Source: Heterotrichella gracilis
Taxonomy: Eukaryota > Sar > Xanthophyceae > Tribonematales > Xanthonemataceae
DNA: 64,000 bases
Direction: 5' to 3'
Assembly: GCA_032358255.1 (NCBI GenBank)
Contig: JAULBX010011878.1
Span: forward strand, 40,655 to 104,654
This document shows, in pieces, positions 55,837 to 64,000 of this stretch; positions within the stretch are counted from its first letter, which is position 1, and the number at the start of each line of letters is the position of its first letter. Position numbers and translations under genes: made by a program. Below the pieces are notes generated by a model. It ran no database searches, was not told where the DNA came from, and worked only from the letters and a program-made list of their open reading frames with translations.

Positions 55837-58800
55837 ATGCATGCGATGGACGTGTTTGTGCTTGCTGGCCAGAGCAACATGGCTGGCAGGGGCGGGGTGA
55901 CAAGAGGCGAAGGCAGCGCCAGCTGGGATAGAGTGGTGCCTGCAGAGTGCGCTCCCAGCGACGGTGAGAGCCAACGCCTGGGACGTGGTTCAATGCCCAG
56001 CGACATGCCAGATGCATGCATGCATATGCTTTTTTGCATTCATACGTCTGTGGTGTGGCTCCGGTACCTGGCATAAAGACTGAGACATTTGTATTTTGAA
56101 TAACGAAGGCCTAAACATTATTCTAGCAGACACTTGGCTAGTGCTAACTAGACAGCACAGACCAAAGCACAAAATTTGTCACAACCCTGCCACACGGGCA
56201 CCCACGCAATGATGGGCCAAACTTGTGTGACGTGCAGGCGTGTATCTGTGGAGCGCCCGCGGGCAGTGGGAGCCTGCAGCTGAGCCGCTCCATGCTGACA
56301 TTGATGCAAGGTGGGTTGCCTACTCCCCTACTCTCCTTTGGACTGGGCGCGAGGGCTGTGCAGCAACACACGGTGTACTAAAGTGAACTACCAAAGTCCT
56401 CCTGGATGGGGTTGTTGTTTCCAACAACTCCCCAACCCTGTGAACTTAGTACACGTGCAGTGGCTAATGCATTGTAAAGTCACGCGCTGCATGCTGCAAA
56501 TGCTTGGGCACTCTAAAAGAATTTACTGTCTGCGCTTTGATCGCAAGGCCCTACACCCTGCACCCTACACCCGCAACAGAGCAAAGAGGCGCACCAAACA
56601 TGCTGTGTATAATAAACCCTAATATATAGGGGTGTTCCATAACTTAAAACGTTATATAACTTTATAAGGTATATGAAAAAAATACCCGGATTTTGAGTTA
56701 TATATAACTTTTGAGGGTTAGGGTTATATAACCCTGAAAAAGGTTGTCACCTATGATAACACAACCCTGGAAATCCAAGTTTGAAGGCGCCACAGGTTTC
56801 ATACGGGTTACAATACTAGATCTTCATGGCCAGTAATCATTATTCATTGCTCCCACCAACAACAGATCGCCACAACGGTGCTCTAGTGTTATTTTGGGTG
56901 ATTAGGGTTCAGGTCAGTAAAGCCCTACTTTAGGGTTTGTGGAATTAAGGGAACCCTGGTAGGGTTTTAGTAGAACATTGTGCCACCTTTGTTGAATTTA
57001 CAAGCTGTTTGGCGGACCGAGTCACACTTGAGTGTATTGATAAGGACTTTGAATTCAATAATCTAATCCATGCAAAAATGCAAAAGCAAAGGAAACAGAT
57101 TCCTGCGACTCCATTTTTGTGATTTTTGGGTCATGCATAACTTCTAATATAACGTTATATAACTTATAAAGTTATATATAACGTTATATAACGTTATATG
57201 GAAATCTCCTATAACCCTAAGGAACACCCCTACTAATATATATAGGGCAGATTCGGGTTTAGGGTAAACAATAACCCTTATCCCTAACCCTAACCCTTGT
57301 CCCTGGCGCACCAAACTGGGTGCCAGGCCCGAAGATAGCCAAACCTGGCAGACGCATGTGACCCTTGCAGAGTGCTGTAAGGGCATAGCAAGGGGTATAA
57401 TATCACAATTTCAACAGAAATGAGGTATTAAAATACCAAAAAGAAAATTGTCATTCCAAATTACAAGGAGGTATACTGGTTATACGCTTATACTGGTATA
57501 GCATTTGGCATAGGCTTCCTGACACCACTTCCCAACGTGCAGGAAAACCTGCGGTGTGGGGCCTGGCGTGGCGTTTGCAAACCGCCTGCGCAGCGGAGGC
57601 ATGGCGCAGCCGCTGGGGCTGGTGCCCTGCGCGGTGGGTGGAACCTCACTCCCAGAGTGGGCGCCAGGGGGGGAGCTGTACATAAACATGATCAGGAGGA
57701 CCCGTGCAGCGCTGGAGGGTGCGGCGCCGGTAGGTTGCTGCCCATGGTTATATTGAACTGTGGCGTTTTTATTGAAACAAAAAGGGTCATTTCTATCGTT
57801 CTGAACCTTTGCCAATTGCACTGGGTTGCCTGCAAGGGAAGTATTGGCGGATTATTTTATTAATATTGTTATTATTGTTAAAAATATTGTTATTGATGAT
57901 GGTAGTAATAACAAGTCTCATTTCTTCACGCTCCACGATTTGTGCCACGAGGAGGGGGTACGACACTGAACCGACACAGGCATGGTGGTTGCAGTGCATT
58001 GCACTGCACTGCCTGCGTCCATGATCGTGCTCGTCTTGTCTGCATGCCTTGTCGCTTGCAAACCTCATTTGTGCACATAGCATTTGTCTCCAAACTTCGC
58101 CATTGTGTGTTCTCTTTCTTTCTCTCTGCCTTTCACACGTCAAGTGTTATTGCACATGTGATGGGGCGAGGTTGTGAGCCCACTCAGCTTAATGCCATGC
58201 AGGGGCCAACAGCAGGGGTTGGGGCAGTGCTGCGAGGTGTGCTTTGGTACCAAGGGGAGTCTGACACCGATACGCAGGAGGGTGCGGAGGCGTATGGGGC
58301 CCGCATGGAGGCGCTGGTGCACAGCATCAGGAGGGACTTGGGCCACGAAAGTCTCCCCATCATACAGGTAACCATGCACTGGGCGGCAGCACTAAAAACA
58401 TGCTTGCCAGAGAGCCAATGTGCGCGGGAAGTACGTTATGAGGATCAGGGATATGGTGACAGCGACCCAACTCAGATGTGGCTGTGTTATGATCGTGGCA
58501 TCGCTGGAACGTAATGCTGCGGCTGGATTTGGTGCGGGAGTAAGTCGTCATTGCATTGGGCAGTGAAACCACGCATCTGGATTCAGCTGAGCAACTCTAA
58601 GGTTTCTAAAACTTTTAAACGTAAAAAGCAGCGATGTGGTCACCACCATCTAGGTTGCATCGCCTGCCACTCCAGGCCCCCCAAGCCCAAGCCCTCAACC
58701 CTCAACCCCAAACATTAGACCCCTAACCCTTTTCCTTCCTTGGGCCCACCCCCTCCCCAGGTGGCCATCACCTGCCACGCAAGCCCCTCCACAGCCTACC

Positions 58801-58991
58801 GGGACGCTGTACGGGGCGCACAGCTGGCGATGCACATGGCGCACATGGCCACGGTGGATGCCCAGGGATTGGCGCTGCAGGGTGATGGGCTGCACCTCAC
58901 CACCCAAGCACAGGTGGAGCTGGGGCACATGCTGGCGGGAGCGTATGTGGGGCTGATCCAGAGTGGTGGAGGGGTGGGTGAGGTGGGCTGA
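55837..58991 (+). CDS. SASA-domain carbohydrate esterase (CE6-like)
   Basis: Five exons (55837-55963, 56238-56310, 57543-57729, 58203-58367, 58761-58991) join in phase to 260 residues, the length of the plant homologue At4g34215. The conserved blocks are all present: FVLAGQSNMAGRGGV with the likely catalytic Ser13, PAECAPSDG, EPLHADIDARKTCGVGPGVA, LGLVPCAVGGTSLPEW, VLWYQGESDT, and GDGLHLTTQAQVELG with the Asp-x-x-His pair. The family removes acetyl or similar groups from sugars. There is no signal peptide, so it is probably cytosolic. ATG at 55846 is an alternative start. The 1.2-kb second intron holds a hAT-like MITE. A decayed second copy of most of the last exon follows the stop codon. Confidence 0.93.
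56619..57240. mobile_element. hAT-like MITE with 8-bp target duplication
   Basis: The element is 56627-57232 (606 bp). Its ends are exact 12-bp inverted repeats, TAGGGGTGTTCC and GGAACACCCCTA, and it is flanked by direct repeats CTAATATA at 56619-56626 and 57233-57240. An 8-bp duplication and TAGGG-type ends point to the hAT superfamily. The interior is AT-rich with many ttatataacgttatata blocks near both ends and has no transposase frame, so it is non-autonomous. Confidence 0.92.
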
Positions 58992-59019
58992 TTGCGGCAG
59001 GAGCGAGCCAGCTGTGGGC

Positions 59020-59165
59020 AGTTGTGCGGATCGCCAGGTGGCGATTCGCGTGGCGCATGTGGCCATGGTGGATGCCCGGGGCCCGCGCTGCAGGGGGATG
59101 GGCTGCGACTTACTACCCACTAGCAGGTGATCTTGGGTGCATGCTAGCGGGAGCGTATGCCGGGG
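59020..59165 (+). repeat. Decayed tandem copy of esterase exon 5
   Basis: The segment of about 140 bases matches 58815-58955: tggcgcatgtggcca against tggcgcacatggcca, then tggtggatgccc, cgctgcaggg.gatgggctgc, and gcatgctagcgggagcgtatg against acatgctggcgggagcgtatg. It is out of frame and contains stops. The true exon supplies the conserved His, so this copy is not needed. Confidence 0.9.
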
Positions 59166-59465
59166 GTGGTTGTGTCCGGGGAGGAGGAATGCTTGGGATA
59201 GCACGGGGGGAGTTGCATGGCTGGCTAGCTGCTTGTTAAAAGGTCATGGGGCCTTGGTGACGGGCACGCATAGTATTTGCCAAGATTTTTCCTTTTTGGC
59301 CCCTGAAATTGATTTCGGTTGGTCAGTTTGGACCGCGCGCAGCAACCCCACACTTCCAGTGTGTGTGTTGACCCCATCGGCATGGCCACATGTCTGGGAC
59401 CCAACCCCATGCGAGGGCTGAGAACCCTTACCAGCAACATGGCTCTTCGTTGAGAGACAAATCGA

Positions 59466-59470
59466 TGTAA
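59466..59470 (+). promoter_or_regulatory. Candidate TGTAA poly(A) signal of esterase gene
   Basis: TGTAA on the gene strand 475 bases after the stop codon. Confidence 0.35.
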
Positions 59471-59726
59471 ACAATTGGTCAAGACCTGGCGGCACAGGCT
59501 TACCGCGGATGCAAGCCCTTTAGCCAAGGGGGAAAACGAACTTTGCGAGGAGGTCCGATATAAACAAATTGCTGCAGTCATGACCAATTGTCAAGTGGGT
59601 GTTGTTATTAATCTTATGTGAAGTTTACTGCTCTTTGAACGGTCATTCGCGGTTGCTTGAACACAGAACGGCTTCATAGTGCACATAGTTGACCCTCTTT
59701 CACTTTGGGTGAGTGGTCTAGCAAGG

Positions 59727-61300
59727 ATGCGAGTTGTAGGTGGAGCCGAGGTGGTAGTGACCTCAAAGGCAGGATCCCCGTGCGAGGAGGTTATCCATGG
59801 CAGCAGCATTGGCAGCTCAACGTACGTTGTAGCTCAACCTGGCCAAGAGTTCTACGTGAAAGTGCGACTGGGGGGGGTGGCCAAGCACATAACCGGTTTC
59901 GTCTGCAACGCAGTGCAACGTGACAATAGACGGGAAGGATGTTGGGTGGTGCCAGGTCCTGCAAGACTCTACAACGATCGCCACCTTCCACGGCTTTCTC
60001 AACGAAAGTATGTACTCGAGTTTGGTACAGGGTTTTTGCTCACGCTCCCAGACGTGCTGTGGCATGCTACGCCTCAACCCTTGCTTTTCACAAAAAACTT
60101 GCGTGTACCTGCGCAACAGGGAGTTCAAACAAGTTTGGGGAGGACATCTGGTCCTACTCCACTTCAAGTTTGCAGACTCAGCAGCTCGTGGCACCAGTGC
60201 ACAGCACCAGTGGCAGGGGGGAAAGCAGCAGCCTGGTCAATCCACAGAAGGGGAGGATCAGTGTGAAGTTCCAGCCCTGTTGGAGGACCACCGTGCCAAT
60301 CCCTGCCGGCAAGAAAACCTTCTCTCAGGACCTGGGGGTAGCCCCGCAGGCTGCAGAGGGCAAGAAGTGGTTCATGGCTCCATCCCTCCAGACCAGCGAA
60401 GGCACCGCCACCAGCACAGCACACAAGACTGCCATCAGATCTGACCCGGTATGTGCTGCCTGGATGTGAAGTGGCTGGGGGAGGGTGGTTTGTATGACAG
60501 CTTGCACAATAGCATTCCTTTGGTGGAACCGCAAGGGACTCCCAGCATCTGCCGCTGTTTCATCTCTGGACATTAGGCTACAGCTGCAGTAAACTGGCAG
60601 TTCTAACTGTTTTGGAACCGTAGTGATGGACTCTCCAGGAAACACTTGTCCCTTCTGGACCATGGGCCCCAGCTGCACCCTGTCAGCAGAAGTGCAACTG
60701 CTCGCGCCTTTTACTGCCATTTGTTTGGCTCAGGTTGGGGTGCCTGTGGCAACACTCACGCTGCACTAGAGACAGCTTCAACGCTCCAGCTGCGTGGAGT
60801 GCTCAAGCCCAACAATCCTGCACACCAGCGGATCATCAACGACTACCTGGCAGGCCCTGCGGGACCTGAGGCGCCAGGCGCAGGCCCTCCACAGCCTGAG
60901 GCAGCAGGTACAATGCGGCACACGCTACTCATAATAATTGTTGCCTGCATTTTAACCTGGAGGACCGGGGGGCCAAAATATAAAAGAAAGCAAAACGAAT
61001 TATAATATATATTAATATTAATATAAATAATAATAATAATGATAGCCTTGTGTGCTCAAGCAGTGGCAAATATAGGGGCGCTGACGTACAATGGGCAGAT
61101 TGCCAGGTGCTCCAAATTGCCTCACGTTCATTACTGCTCATTTCATGCATTGCGTTTACGCCCGTGTAGCAATTTGCTGACCAGGTGCACCCGCTGCGCA
61201 GGGTCTGGCCGCCCCGCCAAGCCAGTCATCATTCCCGATGCTAGGGCGGCCCAATCCAGCTCGAGATCAAAAGGTCCAAAACTGTATTTCAATTAACTGA
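59727..61300 (+). pseudogene. DUF7918-like gene with two apparent frameshifts
   Basis: Likely exons are 59727-60007, 60120-60448, 60734-60907 and perhaps 61185-61300. The first reads STYVVAQPGQEFYVKVRLGG, then ITGFVC, then (in another frame) NVTIDGKDVGWCQVLQ and TIATFHGFLNE. The second reads NKFGEDIWSYSTSS and later KGRISVKFQPCWRTTVP. The third reads VGVPVATLTLH, then (another frame) ETASTLQLRGVL and NPAHQRIINDYL. This layout resembles the DUF7918 proteins of fungi and algae; function unknown. A 10-bp near-repeat at 59901-59920 (tgcaacg twice) breaks the first exon, and one base seems missing at 60767-60769. These may be sequencing errors or true decay. Downstream exons are in phase otherwise, which favours a recently intact gene. 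The last exon is weak. Confidence 0.5.
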
Positions 61301-61481
61301 CAGCTCATAAGGCAAGCATCAGGTATTGGACGTCAGCCAGATAGGTTGGGTTCCTTCACGACCCAGGGCCCTGTGTTTGAAAACTTAAAACACAACTTCC
61401 GACATGGAGGAAGTTGAGGGTACTGTTGGTTGCAGGGTACTGTTGGCTGCATGCAGCACGCCCTGCGCCAGCACATACCCT

Positions 61482-63680
61482 TCAGCCCCCCCCCGCCAGC
61501 ACGCCCGCCAGCGCCGCCTGCGCCACATCCGCCAGCAGCTCAGCCAGGGGCTCCGCGGTGTCGGGCGCAAATTTTCGCGCAAATAGCGGGCAGGTGTGGT
61601 GCAGCGCCACGTAGGACCGCCACCTGGCGACGCACAGCGGCTCGGCCAGGGCGGCAACCACCTCAGGCTCGAGGCCCAGCTCCGATGCTGAGGAGCCCTG
61701 TGCTGGGTCGCTGGCGTTGGCCTGTAGTAGCCGCCGGTGGGCGGACGCCATGTGTTGTTGTTGGTGCTGTGGGGTTGGGTGTGTTTGGTGATCACGTGGG
61801 GGCGTAGCTTGGCCTTTTTGTGAGGCGCCTGGGCGATGTATTTCCCAGGGCTTGGTAGGGTTTTGGCTGGGATCTGGAAATCGGATGCTGCTGCTGTAGG
61901 TGTCGGCGGGAGACGATGCTGGGTGAGGGGCGTCGCTCGCCAGCAGAGCAGGCTGGAAAGGCGAGCCATGTGGCTGGAATGTGAACCCATGTCCCTCGCC
62001 ATGGCTTTGGCCCAAGGTGCCCTCACCCAGCAGCACCACATCGCCACCACCATCATCATATTGATCATGCTGCGCCACATCATGGCCATGCCGCGTGTGC
62101 TGCCCTGAGCTGTCACTGCCCGCATGCAGCTGACCACTGCTCAGCCTTCTGCCCGTGCCCATCCTGCTGTCCCACCCGCCCGTGCCACCATGCGCAGCCC
62201 CAACTCCAATCCCCAACAGACGCCGCCCGCCATCCCCATCCCCGTCCCCATCCGCATCCCCATCTCCACCCCCACCACCATCCGCATTCTCTTCCTCGAG
62301 AATTGGGACCCCCCCCTCCCCTCCCCCAAGGCCCCGCCTGGCCACATGGCCCGGACAGCCCTCACCCAGCATGTCTTCCAACGGCGTGCCGCCACCTGTC
62401 GCCTGCCTGAACATGCGCAGTGCTGACGTGGCGGCCCTGTCCGACGGACACCTGTCGCTATCTTCCCGCAGCCCTGCTAGGGTCTCGGGGTCAACCTGGT
62501 GGGCCCTGCAAGGTGGGGAGAACAGGAGGGGCATTAATCGCTAGAAGATTCTTCAATGTCAGTGTAATGATATATGCAGGATAAAAGTTCCGAACTTGGA
62601 TAGTTTTAAGTAAAGTAACTAATAAACAGAGTGGAATAACAGCAGCAAAAAAGCAACAATAGAATGATTATCCCTTACATGCACTTGACCACAAAATTTG
62701 AAACATGTGATTGCTCTTGTACCGCACTGACTTGTATTTATGTGACATGTTATACCACGTATTACGAGAACCTCACCCGTAGGTGGCGGGGTGCGCCGCG
62801 TTGGCCCGCCAGCGCACGTGCGTGATGGCACCCAGGCAGTCCGTCTGCCCCTCCAGCCCATACGCCGCCAGCAGCGTTGGCACATAGTGCTCGTCACTCA
62901 CGCAGAACCTGCGCGCGGGGCGGCCCTTGCGCCACTCGGGGTCCACCCAGCAATGGCGCGCAAAGGCGTCGTTGACGTGGGTGTCGGCGGCCGCCAGCAG
63001 TGCGTGGGGGCGGGTGAGCATGAACCACTGCTGGCTCTTGCGCCACATGGGGAGGGCCAGGCGGTGGGTGGCCATGGAGGGGTGCCACCTGGCAGGGGAT
63101 GGGAGGTGCGTGTTAGGTGGAGTGGGAGGTGGAATGGAGGGGGGGGGTGCGGGGTGAGCATGAACCACGGCTGGTTTGTGCGCCGCTTGGGAAGGGAAGG
63201 CAATGGGTGGCCATGGAGGGGTGCCACCTGGCGGGGTGTGGGAGGGGTGTGGGTGGATGGATGAGGGGGATGTGCCTGTTTGTTGAGGAATGCATACCTG
63301 ACATATGCAAACAAGCAAGATTGAGATATGGTCATTTGCCATACCAGTGTTGAGACAGAGCTGGTTGCCATGTATTACAGCCTGTCTAAACAATTTGCTG
63401 AACCAACGGAGTACATGTAACTATTTATACTGATAGGCCTGTGTGTCATACAGGTGTGCCTGTTTGTGCGAGGTACCGACCTGTATGACATGCGCTTGGC
63501 TCCGTCGCCTGGTTGGCTGTGGTTGGCGCACGCGTTGATGCGCGACCTCCCCTCGCTCATCGCCTGCATATATACCACCCCTGGCGGGTGCAGCGGTGTG
63601 CATGATTCTGATAGCAGCACCAGGCGGGCGGTAAAGGGGGAGGAAAGGGCGGAGCGAAGGAGCAGGCGCTCAGCCTCCAT
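61482..63680 (-). CDS. Core-2/I-branching glycosyltransferase, GT14 (5' partial)
   Basis: Three exons (63481-63680, 62777-63088, 61482-62505) join in phase to 511 residues. Matches to the family are AERLLLRSAL, then ARLVLLSESCTPLHPPGVVY, EGRSRINACA, MSYRWHPSM, WRKSQQWFMLTRPHA, SDEHYVPTLLAAYG, VRWRANAAHPATYG and, near the end, CPLFARKFAP. GT14 enzymes are type II Golgi membrane proteins that add branching sugars such as GlcNAc, or glucuronic acid in plants. The TM anchor and the N-terminal third of the catalytic domain are missing; they should lie to the right, beyond or within the poly-G run. A Gly/Asp/His-rich insert of about 250 residues separates HPATYG from CPLFARKF. The stop lies just after a run of nine C on the plus strand, so a one-base error would extend the C-terminus. 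Confidence 0.88.
63150..63240 (-). repeat. Echo of GT14 exon acceptor end
   Basis: The start of the middle exon (true copy about 63011-63103: gggtgagcatgaaccac, then gggtggccatggaggggtgc, then cacctggc) recurs here in the adjoining intron, about 138 bases upstream in gene sense, with the acceptor kept. Confidence 0.92.
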
Positions 63681-63925
63681 CTGCGGTGGATTAGAGGGTT
63701 AGGATTTTGGTGGCAATGGGTCGAGCTATTGAATGGTGACAGGCTGGACAGTTGGTTCTATAGCCAACAATGCACCGCAGTGGCAAATGTTACATGACCA
63801 GCCCACGAGGGTGAGTCCAATGGCATAGCGTAACCCTCCACATGACCCTTGTAATGCCTGGCGTAACCCTCCACATGACCCACCGCCATGCACCATCATG
63901 CGCCACCTGCAGATCATTTCCCCCT

Positions 63926-63926
<1 letters not shown>

Positions 63927-64000
<74 letters not shown>
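63927..64000 (+). repeat. Run of 74 G at window end
   Basis: The last 74 bases are all G. This is far outside the composition of the rest of the window and reaches the edge, so its full length is unknown. It may be an assembly or sequencing artefact at a contig end rather than genomic sequence. Confidence 0.95.

Larger units (their letters stand above)
58992..59726. other. 3' side of esterase gene with decayed exon copy
   Basis: At 59020-59165 the last exon recurs in decayed form. A TGTAA at 59466-59470 may be the esterase poly(A) signal, which would put the copy in the 3'UTR. No further gene seen. Confidence 0.6.

Overview
The window is nuclear DNA of a green alga (Chlorophyta, probably of the Chlamydomonas/Volvox side). 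Genes are split by many GT-AG introns. There are many TTTAGGG-type tracts, TGTAA-type poly(A) signals about 440-700 bases past several stop codons, an AP2 transcription factor, a plant-type SASA esterase and a hydroxyproline-rich wall protein. No prokaryotic operon, plasmid or phage is visible. The exon structures were built by hand. For nine genes the exons join into one open frame with consistent splice phases; the other three are incomplete or low confidence.

Layout. 865-5965 (-): BCS1-type AAA ATPase. 7497-8244 (-): clathrin adaptor AP-2 sigma subunit. 8882-11657 (-): MFSD6-like transporter without its first exon. 11658-19037: gene-poor stretch with minisatellites and a perfect palindrome. 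19038-22199 (+): AP2-domain transcription factor. 24109-27455 (+): small acidic protein of unknown function. 28301-28373 (+): tRNA-Arg(UCG). 28375-31728: repeat-rich. 31729-41164 (-): 16-exon SPATA20/YyaL-like thioredoxin-domain protein with a likely organelle transit peptide. 42233-48803 (+): single-pass proline-rich wall protein with a cysteine-rich juxtamembrane segment and a charged cytosolic tail. 50197-53077 (-): TAF13 with an added RGG-rich N-terminus. 54362-55469 (-): short organelle-type membrane protein. 55837-58991 (+): SASA carbohydrate esterase. 59727-61300 (+): DUF7918-like gene with two apparent frameshifts. 61482-63680 (-): GT14 core-2/I-branching glycosyltransferase, cut at its 5' side. 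The window ends in a run of 74 G.

Most unusual feature. In nearly every multi-exon gene the introns contain decayed copies of the adjoining exon edge together with its splice site, usually in one to three tandem units of about 60-220 bases, often with CCCTAAA/TTTAGGG-like sequence between units. At least 20 such 'exon-edge echoes' are visible in eight genes. This looks like an ongoing process of intron growth by tandem duplication of splice junctions. Some copies have been hit later by small mobile elements. The elements seen include a tRNA-derived SINE with a perfect 18-bp target duplication, a hAT-like MITE with an 8-bp target duplication, and several fold-back elements.

The genes share no pathway: they cover endocytosis, general transcription, transport, wall structure, glycosylation and protein remodelling.
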